Source of the DNA: Mycolicibacter sinensis
GTDB taxonomy: Bacteria; Actinomycetota; Actinomycetes; Mycobacteriales; Mycobacteriaceae
Reading direction: 5' to 3'
DNA: 64,000 bases
Assembly: GCF_001667375.1 (NCBI RefSeq)
Contig: NZ_LZIN01000073.1
Span: forward strand, 1 to 64,000
Shown here: positions 47,241-57,499 of the stretch, piece by piece
Position numbering within the stretch: the stretch's first letter is position 1
Layout: each line of letters begins with the position of its first letter
Position numbers and translations under genes: made by a program
The notes under the pieces: generated by a model
Seen by the model: the letters and a program-made list of their open reading frames with translations, nothing else
Database searches by the model: none
Told to the model about the DNA's origin: nothing

Positions 47241-48911
47241 TTGAGCCAGGTACTGACCCGAGTCCCGGTGAGCACGACAGCGGCACCGCTCCGCCGGCGG
47301 CGCCGGCCCTCCGATGCGGTACTGATCGCGGTGCTGGCCGCGGTCATCAGCGGCATCGGGGCGAGCCGGCCGTCGCTGTGGTTCGACGAGGCGGCCACGA
47401 TCTCCGCGTCGACGCATCGCTCGCTGCCCGAACTGTGGCACCTGCTGAGCCACATCGATGCGGTGCACGGTCTGTACTACCTGTTCATGCACGGCTGGTT
47501 CGCCGTCTTCCCCGCCACCGAATTCTGGGCGCGGGTGCCCAGCTGCCTGGCGGTCGGGGCCGGCGCCGCCGGAGTGGTCGTCTTGGCGCGCCGATTCGCC
47601 GACCGGCGGCTGTCGGTGTGCGCAGGCGTGCTGTATGCGGTGCTGCCGCGGGTGACGTGGGCCGGCGTCGAAGCCCGCCCGTACGCGTTCGCGGCGATGG
47701 CCGCGGTCTGGCTCACCGTGCTGTGGGTGAGCGCGGCTCGCCGCAACACGGGCGCCCGGTGGGCGGCTTACGGCATGGCGGTGGTGGCGTCGACGCTGTT
47801 GAACACCTTCACCGTCCTCCTGGTGGCGGTGCACGCGGTGTTGGTGTGGGCACCCGGATGCGGACGCTCGGCGAGATGGCGCTTTGCCGCCGCGGCCGGG
47901 ATCGCGATGGCGGTGCTGGCCCCGTTTCTCTGGTTCAGTCAGCGGCAGATCTGGCAGGTCGCGTGGATCGACCCGCTGAGCGGGCACACCGTCATCGAAA
48001 TCGCGCAGCAGCAGTTCTTCGACAAAAGCGTGCCGTTCGCAATCCTGGCCTGGCTGCTGCTCGCCGGCGCGGCCATCGCAGTGCGGGCCGGGGCCCGCCC
48101 GGCACCCGCCGATGAGGTACGCCAGCTGCTGATCCTCTGCGCCGCTTGGCTGATCATCCCCACCGCGGCCACCGTGGTCTATTCGGCGATGGTCGAACCC
48201 GTCTACTACCCGCGCTATCTGATCAGCGCGGCACCCGCGATGGCGATTGCGTTGGCCTTGGCGGTCACCACGATCACCGAGTCGCGGCGTGCCGTCATCG
48301 CTGTCGTCATCACGCTGGCGGTCGCCGCAGTACCCAATTACGTTGCCAACCAGCGTGATCGGTACACCAAGGAGGGCTGGGACTACAGCGCGGTGGCCGA
48401 CGTGATCGACGCACATGGCCGGCCCGGGGACTGCCTGCTCATCGACAACACCACCCGCTGGGCGCCCGGCCCGATCCGGGCGCTGCCGGCCGGGCGGCCC
48501 GAGACGTTCGCGAAGCTGCAGGACCCGGGCCGGGGGCCGCGCCGGCAGGCCCTGGGCCGGCTCTGGGACGGTCACCTGGGGGTCTGGGCACTGACCGATC
48601 AGCTGGCCGACTGCCCGACGATCTGGACGATCACCGATCACGACCGCGCCCTGCCGGCCCACCAGGTCGCCGCGATGCTGCCGATGGGGTCGCGATTCGC
48701 CCGCACCCCCGACGGCCGGGTGTTGCACCAGCTGGGCTTCCGCGTCGTCGAACGCTGGCAGTTCACCTACTCCCAGGTCATCAAGTCGACCGGCGGTTCA
48801 GCGAGGCTCGACGAAGGAGAGCCGAAGCTGGAACCGCCGCATGAATCGAACGGTTCAGCGAGGCTCGACGAAGGAGAGCCGAAGCGGGAACCGCCGCATC
48901 AACCCCGGTAA
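47241..48911 (+). CDS. Membrane mannosyltransferase (Rv1635c/CapA-like)
   Basis: A 556-residue polytopic protein of the GT-C/PMT-like type, with about ten hydrophobic segments in the first two thirds and a periplasmic C-terminal domain. Early motif RPSLWFDEAATI carries the Asp-Glu pair expected in the first extracytoplasmic loop; HGLYYLFMHGWF and GVEARPYAF are also family-like. The M. tuberculosis counterpart adds the mannose cap to lipoarabinomannan. The first in-frame start is TTG 47241; GTG 47268 is an alternative. The last 38 residues are a duplicated GSARLDEGEPK-x-EPPH peptide encoded by a tandem palindromic repeat, absent from the family in general. Confidence 0.85.
   Translation: MSQVLTRVPVSTTAAPLRRRRRPSDAVLIAVLAAVISGIGASRPSLWFDEAATISASTHRSLPELWHLLSHIDAVHGLYYLFMHGWFAVFPATEFWARVPSCLAVGAGAAGVVVLARRFADRRLSVCAGVLYAVLPRVTWAGVEARPYAFAAMAAVWLTVLWVSAARRNTGARWAAYGMAVVASTLLNTFTVLLVAVHAVLVWAPGCGRSARWRFAAAAGIAMAVLAPFLWFSQRQIWQVAWIDPLSGHTVIEIAQQQFFDKSVPFAILAWLLLAGAAIAVRAGARPAPADEVRQLLILCAAWLIIPTAATVVYSAMVEPVYYPRYLISAAPAMAIALALAVTTITESRRAVIAVVITLAVAAVPNYVANQRDRYTKEGWDYSAVADVIDAHGRPGDCLLIDNTTRWAPGPIRALPAGRPETFAKLQDPGRGPRRQALGRLWDGHLGVWALTDQLADCPTIWTITDHDRALPAHQVAAMLPMGSRFARTPDGRVLHQLGFRVVERWQFTYSQVIKSTGGSARLDEGEPKLEPPHESNGSARLDEGEPKREPPHQPR
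48795..48908 (+). repeat. Tandem 57-bp nested-palindrome repeat inside coding sequence
   Basis: Two copies (48795-48851 and 48852-48908), nearly identical. Each has an outer inverted repeat GGTTC...GAACC (extended to GGCGGTTC...GAACCGCC in the first copy) enclosing GGCTC-GACGAAGGA-GAGCC. They are in frame with the mannosyltransferase and form its C-terminal tail, 3 bp before the stop codon. The structure is like a REP/MITE-type insertion sequence that was duplicated in place. Confidence 0.75.
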
Positions 48912-48916
48912 GCCCC

Positions 48917-50356
48917 TCAGACGTGGGCGCCGACCAGCGGGTCGGCGCCGCGGGCTGCCCGATAGGCCACCACGCACCCCAGGGCGGCCATCACCGCGAA
49001 GACCGCGAACAGCCAGCGGGCCGCCGGAAGGCCGGAGCTCATCGCGGTGTTGACCACCAGGCCGGCGATACCCGCGCCGAACGCCCCGCCGATCAGCGCG
49101 ACGGTGTTGATCGCCGCCGCGGCGGTGCCGCCCTCAGCGGGGTCGTCGACGCAGCTCATCGCCCACGCCGACAGGTGCGGCCAGCCGGCACCGACCCCGA
49201 TCCCGACGACCAGCAGCGCCAGCGCCCAGATCGCGCCGACGGCGGTCGGGTTGTAGCTGCTCATCCGGGCGAACGCGACCACCGCCAGGCCACCCGACAT
49301 CACCAGGGGCCCACTGATCACCAGCCCGATGACGACCCGCACCTTGCTGACCGAGGCGCTGGCGATCTCGCTGATCGTCCAGCCGGTCGACAGGGCGGCC
49401 CCCAGGAATCCGGCCATCACCGGCGGCAGGTGCGCCAACCGCTGCCCGAGCAGCGGGATGTACAGGTTGGCCTTGGTGGTGGCCATCAGCAGGCCCAGCG
49501 TCAGGTAGATCCACTTCTCCCGGCCCGGGTGGAACGCGCTGGGGGGCAGCACCGCCGCCGACGAGCGCCGGTCCACCACCAGGAACACCCCCAACAGGAC
49601 AGCGCCGGCGATCAGCAGACTGGCGGCACCGATGAGACTGCGCGGCAGTTGGGCGGTGCTCACCACCAGCGCGGCGCCTCCCAGCAACAGCAGCGAGCGC
49701 ACCGGGACCTTCATCGCGTCATCCTGCTGGCCGCCGCGGCTGGCCCGCAGCACCACGCTCACCGCCGCGGCCATCACCCCGGACAGCCCTGCCATGATGG
49801 CGAACGCCCACCGCCAGATGCCGAACTGGGCGAACAGGCCGCCGGCCGCCGGGCCCACCAGGGTGCCGACACCCCACATCGCCGACACCAGCCCCGACGC
49901 GCGGGTCCACAGCCAGCTGGGCAGGACCGCATTGATCAGCGCATACCCGAGTCCGGCCAAGAGACCGCCGCCCATGCCCTGCAGGGTGCGGCCGACCAGG
50001 AGGATCTCCATGTGCGGCGCCATGGCGCACACCGTGCCGCCGACGCCGAACGCCAGCAGGCCCAGTAGGTAGGCGAAGCGGGAACCGATGCGAACCAGCA
50101 CCGGGTTGGCCGCGGCGGCGGCGATCACCGATCCGACCAGATACAGCGTGGTGGCCCAGGCGTAATACCGCTCGCCGCCGATCTCTTTGATCGTGCTCGG
50201 CAGCAGGCTGATGGTCAGGAATTCGTTGGTGGCGTAGAGGGCCACGCCCCCGGCCAGCACGGCCGAGGTACCTAAGTAGCGCCTTCCGAGCAGCTCATGC
50301 CAGCTGCCAGTGTTTACAGCGGCGTCGGTCGGCACCGCTTCAGTCAGATCCACCAC
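48917..50356 (-). CDS. Major facilitator superfamily transporter (Rv1634-like)
   Basis: A 479-residue permease of the 14-helix drug:proton antiporter group by layout, with an N-terminal amphipathic lead (MVDLTEAVPTDAAVNTGSWHELLGRRYLG), many hydrophobic segments, and the motif-A-like NPVLVRIGSRFAYLLG and motif-C-like GLVSAMWGVGTLVGPAAGGLFAQ. Rv1634 is annotated as a possible drug efflux protein. The start is GTG 50356 or the adjacent GTG 50353. It converges with the mannosyltransferase (5 bp apart). Confidence 0.88.
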   Translation of the reverse strand: MVDLTEAVPTDAAVNTGSWHELLGRRYLGTSAVLAGGVALYATNEFLTISLLPSTIKEIGGERYYAWATTLYLVGSVIAAAAANPVLVRIGSRFAYLLGLLAFGVGGTVCAMAPHMEILLVGRTLQGMGGGLLAGLGYALINAVLPSWLWTRASGLVSAMWGVGTLVGPAAGGLFAQFGIWRWAFAIMAGLSGVMAAAVSVVLRASRGGQQDDAMKVPVRSLLLLGGAALVVSTAQLPRSLIGAASLLIAGAVLLGVFLVVDRRSSAAVLPPSAFHPGREKWIYLTLGLLMATTKANLYIPLLGQRLAHLPPVMAGFLGAALSTGWTISEIASASVSKVRVVIGLVISGPLVMSGGLAVVAFARMSSYNPTAVGAIWALALLVVGIGVGAGWPHLSAWAMSCVDDPAEGGTAAAAINTVALIGGAFGAGIAGLVVNTAMSSGLPAARWLFAVFAVMAALGCVVAYRAARGADPLVGAHV

Positions 50357-50411
50357 CGGTTGCAGTCAATCACGGATCGCCACAACACGCGAAACCCCGC
50401 TTGCTGGCGCG

Positions 50412-52583
<2,172 letters not shown>

Positions 52584-52613
52584 GAACCCAGGGTAAGCCG
52601 GGTGTCTGACAGC

Positions 52614-52672
52614 GCGAGCGTGCGTACTTCCGGCTCCACGCGGCGCGTCGGGCCGGGGACACGCACGCTCGC
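52614..52672. repeat. Intergenic hairpin repeat (copy 3), perfect 12-bp arms
   Basis: GCGAGCGTGCGT (52614-52625) and ACGCACGCTCGC (52661-52672) are perfect reverse complements 35 bp apart, in the divergent uvrB/DUF402 promoter region. It is the best-preserved member of the family. Confidence 0.6.
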
Positions 52673-52694
52673 GGCAAGAAGGAGGCGGTCAGCG

Positions 52695-53231
52695 GTGCAT
52701 CCACCCAAGCACGAGACCTTTGACCTGGTCGCGTACACCAACACCGATCCAAAAGGGGTGGTGCGCGCCGTCGACGTCTATACCGTGCAGCCGTGGGGCC
52801 TCTACCTGGCCCGGCCCACCCCGGGCCGGGCCCAGTTCCACTACCTGGAGTCGTGGCTGCTGCCCGCGCTGGGGCTGCGTGCGACCGTCTTCCACTTCAA
52901 TCCGGGCCACGAACGCGACCTGGACTTCTACCTCGACGTCGGTGAGTACACGCCGGGACCCGCGCTGTGGCGCTCCCGGGACCACTACCTGGACCTGGTG
53001 GTGCGTACCGGGCGCGACGTCGCGCTCACCGATGTCGACGAGCTGATGGTCGCCGTGCGAGAGGGCTTGCTCAGCCAGGACGACGCCGAACTGGCGGTGG
53101 CCCGGTCCGTCGCCGCCGTCGACGGCCTGGCCAGCAACGCCTATGACCTGCAGCGCTGGCTGGCCGGCCAGGGCATGCCGGTATCCTGGCCGGTCAGCGA
53201 CGGTATTCCCGGGTCGGCACCGGAAAGTTAG
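52695..53231 (+). CDS. DUF402 protein (Rv1632c-like)
   Basis: A 178-residue DUF402 member, a family that includes nucleotide phosphatases and RNA-associated barrels. It has the conserved FDLVAYTNTDPKGVVRAVD-like start, the acidic DLDFYLDVGEYTPG block and a DLVVRTGRDVALTDVDEL segment, which carries the Asp residues typical of the fold. GTG 52695 is used because an excellent AAGAAGGAGG ribosome binding site (52676-52685) precedes it. The biological role is unknown. Confidence 0.8.
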   Translation: MHPPKHETFDLVAYTNTDPKGVVRAVDVYTVQPWGLYLARPTPGRAQFHYLESWLLPALGLRATVFHFNPGHERDLDFYLDVGEYTPGPALWRSRDHYLDLVVRTGRDVALTDVDELMVAVREGLLSQDDAELAVARSVAAVDGLASNAYDLQRWLAGQGMPVSWPVSDGIPGSAPES

Positions 53232-53239
53232 GTAATCTC

Positions 53240-53671
53240 GTGAACATGAACGCCAACCTGCGAATCGGTGTCGCCACCGCGACCACCGCGGCCCTGCTCG
53301 GGTGCGGTCAGCTGATCCCAGCGCCGGCGGCGGCGTCCCAGGAGTTGCACAACGTCACCTACATCGCGCGGGTCGACGCCTGGACCCAAGGCAGTGTCGT
53401 CACCTTCATGCTCAACGACACCCAGACCGCCAGCGGCGACATCGACGCCTTCGGCGCGCCGTTCGAGGCCAACGCGGTGTTGTCTGATCCGAGCAAGGCG
53501 GGCATGGTGATCCGGCTGCGCTGGCCGTCGTCGGCCAACGTGCACTGCGAGATCCACGTGGATGACATCGTCGCGGTCAAGAGCGACCGCTTCGTCAGCA
53601 CCTGGAAGGACAGCAGCGATCCGCGCAACGGCGCGATGCTGTGCGGCGCCTTGATCAGCAGCATGGCCTGA
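53240..53671 (+). CDS. Small exported protein, possible lipoprotein, uncharacterised
   Basis: A 143-residue protein (from GTG 53240; ATG 53246 would remove two residues). It has a signal sequence (about 8-25) with a lipobox-like ALLGC, or alternatively cleavage after PAAAS. The mature part has a VTYIARVDAWTQGSVVTFMLNDTQ beta-strand pattern and two Cys that could form a disulfide. I do not recognise the family. It follows the DUF402 gene by 8 bp and converges on coaE. Confidence 0.65.
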   Translation: MNMNANLRIGVATATTAALLGCGQLIPAPAAASQELHNVTYIARVDAWTQGSVVTFMLNDTQTASGDIDAFGAPFEANAVLSDPSKAGMVIRLRWPSSANVHCEIHVDDIVAVKSDRFVSTWKDSSDPRNGAMLCGALISSMA

Positions 53672-53686
53672 TCGGCGGTACGGGCC

Positions 53687-54643
53687 CTACCTGGTCTGCA
53701 CCCGGAGGTGGACGCCGGTGGGCCGACCCGGGTCGGCGGAGGCGTGAAACCTCTTCTCCGGCAAGGACGGATCGTCGACGCGCGGGTAACCGGCAGCCAA
53801 CAGGTCCTCGACGAGTTCATCGGCGACCGCAAGGGATTCCACGATGACCTGGACGTCGATGACGTCCAAGGCGTCTGGGACATCCGGCCCCGGCACCGCA
53901 GTGGGTCCGACGTGCTCGACGCGCAGCGCGCGGTGCCCGCAGGTGGTGCGCAGCCGGGCGATGATCCGCTGGGCCTGGTCGGGCCAGGTCGGGTCGGCCG
54001 GCACCGGCTGCGTCGGGAACGGCGCGGGGCGCCGAGCCGCGAGGTTGTCCGCGAACGGCTGGATGCGGTGCTGCCACAGCTGCAACGCCTGCGCCGCCAG
54101 GTCGTCGGGGTCACCGGAGTTGTCCAGCCAGACATCGGCGACCGCGCGCCGCTGCGGCTCGGTGGCCTGGGCGGCCACCCGCGCCCGCGCGTCTTCCTCG
54201 GCCATGCCGCGGTACTGGAGGAGTCGGGCTACTCGTGTCTCTACGTCCGCGTGCACCACGATCACCAGCGGGAACATCGGCGCCATCTGCGACTCCACCA
54301 GCAGCGGGATGTCCTCGACGATGATCGCGTCCTGACCGGCCGCGGCGATCAGTTCGCTGCGGCGCCGCGCCACCAGCGGGTGCACGATGCCGTTGAGCGT
54401 GGCCCGCTTGTCGTCGTCGCTGAAGGCGATCGCGGCCAGCGCCGGACGGTCCAGGGCCCCGTCCGGCAGCAGGATGCCCGGCCCGAAGGCCTCGACCAGT
54501 GCGGTCAGGCCTTCGGTGCCGGGTTCCACGACTTCACGGGCGATGACGTCGCCGTCAACGACGATGGCGCCGTAGCGGCTGAAGGTCGCCGAGACCGTCG
54601 ACTTACCGGCGCCGATACCGCCGGTCAGACCGATCCGCAGCAT
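53687..54643 (-). CDS. coaE: Dephospho-CoA kinase with truncated GrpB-like domain
   Basis: Last step of CoA synthesis: phosphorylates dephospho-CoA. The kinase part (about 1-195) has P-loop GGIGAGKST (8-16), VDGDVIAREVV and the VEDIPLLVESQM block. A GrpB/UPF0157 domain follows (about 205-318), as in mycobacterial CoaE, but the protein stops at residue 318 after TGVHLRVQTR, whereas the M. tuberculosis protein is 407 residues as I recall. The missing GrpB end is not found in other frames: 15 bp on is the converging gene's stop. The kinase should be intact. ATG 54643, 29 bp after rpsA. Confidence 0.93.
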   Translation of the reverse strand: MLRIGLTGGIGAGKSTVSATFSRYGAIVVDGDVIAREVVEPGTEGLTALVEAFGPGILLPDGALDRPALAAIAFSDDDKRATLNGIVHPLVARRRSELIAAAGQDAIIVEDIPLLVESQMAPMFPLVIVVHADVETRVARLLQYRGMAEEDARARVAAQATEPQRRAVADVWLDNSGDPDDLAAQALQLWQHRIQPFADNLAARRPAPFPTQPVPADPTWPDQAQRIIARLRTTCGHRALRVEHVGPTAVPGPDVPDALDVIDVQVIVESLAVADELVEDLLAAGYPRVDDPSLPEKRFHASADPGRPTGVHLRVQTR

Positions 54644-54672
54644 CGAGCCCCTTCAACCGCGCCCGGGAGCGA

Positions 54673-56112
54673 CTATGCGCTGTTACCGGCGAGCTTCTCC
54701 CGCAGCGCGGCGAGCTGCTCGTCGCTGGCCAGCGAACCACCGGCCGGGGCCTCGTCGCGGTGCGAACCGTTGGCACCCGAGCGAGGCTCGGCGTGCTCGG
54801 CGGCGGCGAACTTCTCCATCTGCGCGGTGTGCATCTTGTGCCGGCGCTCGGCCTCGGCGTAGCGGGCCTCCCACTCGGTGCGCTGCTTGTCGAAACCTTC
54901 GATCCACTCGTTGGTCTCGGCGTCGAAGCCCTCCGGGAAGATGTAGTTGCCCTGCTCGTCGTAGCTGTCGGCCATGCCGTACTTCGAGGGGTCGAACTCC
55001 TCGTTGTAGTCCTCGTTGGCCTGCTTGAGGCTCAGCGAGATCCGGCGCCGGTCCAGGTCGATGTCGATGACCTTGACCATCGCGTCGTCGCCGACCGCGA
55101 CCACCTGGTCGGGCACCTCGACGTGCTGCTCAGCCAGCTCGGAGATGTGCACCAGGCCCTCGATGCCCTCCTCGACGCGGACGAACGCACCGAACGGCAC
55201 CAGCTTGGTGACCTTGCCCGGCACGATCTGACCGATCGCGTGGGTGCGGGCGAAGTGCCGCCACGGGTCTTCCTGAGTCGCCTTGAGGCTCAGCGAAACC
55301 CGCTCGCGGTCCATGTCGACGTCGAGCACCTCGACGGTGACCTCGTCGCCCACCTGAACCACCTCGGAGGGGTGGTCGATGTGCTTCCAGGACAGCTCGG
55401 AGACGTGCACCAGGCCGTCCACCCCGCCCAGGTCGACGAACGCGCCGAAGTTGACGATCGAGGACACGACACCCTTGCGGACGGCGCCCTTCTGCAGCTG
55501 GTTGAGGAACTCGCTGCGCACCTCGGACTGGGTCTGCTCCAGCCAGGCGCGACGGGACAGCACCACGTTGTTGCGGTTCTTGTCCAGTTCGATGATCTTG
55601 GCTTCGATCTCGCGGCCGATGTAGGGCTGCAGGTCGCGGACCCGGCGCATCTCCACCAGCGAGGCCGGCAGGAAGCCGCGCAGCCCGATGTCGAGGATCA
55701 GGCCGCCCTTGACGACCTCGATGACGGTGCCCTTGACGGCCTCGTCCTTATCCTTGAGCTCCTCGATCGTGCCCCAGGCGCGCTCGTACTGGGCGCGCTT
55801 CTTGGACAGGATCAGCCGACCCTCTTTGTCCTCCTTGGTCAGGACCAGAGCCTCGACCTCGTCACCGACGGACACCACCTCGTGGGGGTCGACGTCGTGC
55901 TTGATGGACAGTTCCCGGCTCGGGATGACGCCTTCGGTCTTGTAGCCGATGTCGAGCAGGACCTCGTCCCGGTCAACCTTGACGATCGTCCCTTCCACGA
56001 TGTCGCCATCGTTGAAGTACTTGATCGTTTTGTCGATGGCGGCGAGAAAATCCTCGGCCGAGCCGATGTCGTTGACGGCTACTTGCGGCGAGGTGACGGT
56101 GGGACTTGGCAT
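54673..56112 (-). CDS. rpsA: Ribosomal protein S1
   Basis: mRNA-binding 30S protein. The 479-residue product has four S1 (OB-fold) repeats, each shown by a GxIVKVDRDEVLLDIGYKTEG- or GAFVDLGGVDGLVHVSELSWKH-like sequence, followed by a long charged C-terminal tail (EGFDKQRTEWEARYAEAERRHKMH) typical of mycobacterial S1. ATG 56112 (MPSPTVTSPQ) is chosen by homology; an in-frame ATG upstream is within the leader. Likely cotranscribed with coaE. A GCATGC-TGG-GCATGC palindrome is in its leader. Confidence 0.97.
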   Translation of the reverse strand: MPSPTVTSPQVAVNDIGSAEDFLAAIDKTIKYFNDGDIVEGTIVKVDRDEVLLDIGYKTEGVIPSRELSIKHDVDPHEVVSVGDEVEALVLTKEDKEGRLILSKKRAQYERAWGTIEELKDKDEAVKGTVIEVVKGGLILDIGLRGFLPASLVEMRRVRDLQPYIGREIEAKIIELDKNRNNVVLSRRAWLEQTQSEVRSEFLNQLQKGAVRKGVVSSIVNFGAFVDLGGVDGLVHVSELSWKHIDHPSEVVQVGDEVTVEVLDVDMDRERVSLSLKATQEDPWRHFARTHAIGQIVPGKVTKLVPFGAFVRVEEGIEGLVHISELAEQHVEVPDQVVAVGDDAMVKVIDIDLDRRRISLSLKQANEDYNEEFDPSKYGMADSYDEQGNYIFPEGFDAETNEWIEGFDKQRTEWEARYAEAERRHKMHTAQMEKFAAAEHAEPRSGANGSHRDEAPAGGSLASDEQLAALREKLAGNSA

Positions 56113-56276
56113 GTGTTGGGTTGCTCCGGACAAGTTGAGGTAGTAGGGACTGGTGTTGTCACGCATGCTGGGCATGCGGTGGCCCACGACTTCGTCGCGA
56201 ACTAGTCGAGGACTACCTGTCGAGGCTACTCGACGTGTTGCACGCTGGACAAACCGGTGGTCTACGCTGCGTCGCT

Positions 56277-57413
56277 ATGCCTGCGATGCGGAACCGCCGA
56301 AAAGTCGGAGCGCCGCTGATCGTCATCGTCCTGCTCAGCATCCTCACCGCGCTGCTGCTCCTGGTGTTCACCGCGGCCAATCCGGCCGGCACGCTGACCG
56401 CGCTGGTGCTGGCCAGCCTGTCGATGCTGGTGGTGCTGTTCTGTTACCGCTGGCTGGACCGCTGGGAGCCCGAGCCCCGTCGGCTGCTGCAACTGGCCTT
56501 CCTCTGGGGCGCCTCGATCGCGGTGCTGCTGGCCGTGGGTCTGGAAACCTTCGGGTCCTCGGTGGCCACCGTGCGGCCGCTGGTGTCGAAGACCTTCGAC
56601 ATGGCCGCCATTCAGGCGCCGTTCATCGAAGAGGCCGCCAAGGGCCTGTTTCTGCTGATCATGCTGACCGGCCGGCGGCGCCATGAGCTGAACTCGCTGA
56701 CCGACTGCATGGTGTACGCGGGCATCACGGCGGTCGGGTTCGCCTGGATGGAGGACATCGTCTACATCGCACCCGCGGAGTCGCCGGCCCAGATGGCCGC
56801 GGTGGCCGTCGCGCGGCTGATCTTCGGGCCGTTCGCTCACCCGCTGTTCACCACCATGACGGCGATCGGGGTGTTCTTCGCGCTGCGCCGCCGCACCTTC
56901 TGGTCGAAGGCTGTCGTCATCCTGCTGGGCTATCTGGCGGCGGTCCTTATGCACGCCTCGTGGAACGCCTCGCTGGCCATCGGCGGCGCCCAGTTCTTCC
57001 TGGCGACTTACCTGTTCTGGATGGTTCCGGTGTTCCTGCTGATGGTATTGCTGGGCATCTTGAGCCGCCGGCACGAACAGCAGCTGGTCGCGTCCAAGCT
57101 GCCCGCGATGGTGGTCGGTGGCCTGATCAGCCCGAATGAGGAGACCTGGCTGGGATCGATCCGGGCCCGCAAACAGGCGATCCGTGAGGCGCGGCGGATC
57201 GGCGGGCAGCCCGCGGCCCGCAGCGTCAAGAAGTTCGCCGCCCAGGTGGTCGAGCTGGCGTTCGTGCGGGATCGCATCGACCGCGGCTTCGGCGATCCGG
57301 AGGTGTTCGCGATGCAGCACGAGGACGCCTACGGGGTGCTGGCCGCCCGAGCGGCGGCACCGGTGCTGCACACGATGGCGGGTTATCGGTCGCCGGCGCT
57401 GGTTCGGCGCTAA
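56277..57413 (+). CDS. PrsW-family intramembrane glutamic protease
   Basis: A 378-residue membrane protein with about nine hydrophobic segments. PrsW motifs are visible: EEAAKG with Glu118-Glu119 and Lys122, the FAWMEDIVY block, FGPFAHPLFT, and MHASWN. Such proteases in Bacillus clip anti-sigma factors; here the substrate is unknown. The C-terminal 100 residues are cytoplasmic and basic. TACGCT (56263-56268) is a -10-like hexamer placing transcription start at or just before ATG 56277, again suggesting a leaderless message. It diverges from rpsA. Confidence 0.83.
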   Translation: MPAMRNRRKVGAPLIVIVLLSILTALLLLVFTAANPAGTLTALVLASLSMLVVLFCYRWLDRWEPEPRRLLQLAFLWGASIAVLLAVGLETFGSSVATVRPLVSKTFDMAAIQAPFIEEAAKGLFLLIMLTGRRRHELNSLTDCMVYAGITAVGFAWMEDIVYIAPAESPAQMAAVAVARLIFGPFAHPLFTTMTAIGVFFALRRRTFWSKAVVILLGYLAAVLMHASWNASLAIGGAQFFLATYLFWMVPVFLLMVLLGILSRRHEQQLVASKLPAMVVGGLISPNEETWLGSIRARKQAIREARRIGGQPAARSVKKFAAQVVELAFVRDRIDRGFGDPEVFAMQHEDAYGVLAARAAAPVLHTMAGYRSPALVRR

Positions 57414-57421
57414 CCCTCACC

Positions 57422-57476
57422 GAGTGTGCGGTTTCGTACGCGACGCGCCGGTGTGGGCGTATGGAACCGCACACTC
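57422..57476. repeat. Intergenic hairpin repeat (copy 4)
   Basis: GAGTGTGCGGTTTC (57422-57435) and GAACCGCACACTC (57464-57476) pair along 13 of 14 bases, in the gap between the convergent PrsW and polA genes. Same family as copies at 20407, 39622 and 52614. Confidence 0.6.
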
Positions 57477-57499
57477 ACGGCGAACTGCACTGGCCGAGG

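Noticed and set aside
53672..53686. Frameshift explaining the short CoaE
   Set aside because: The other frames after the stop give no GrpB-like sequence and the space is taken by the converging gene, so a true truncation is more likely.
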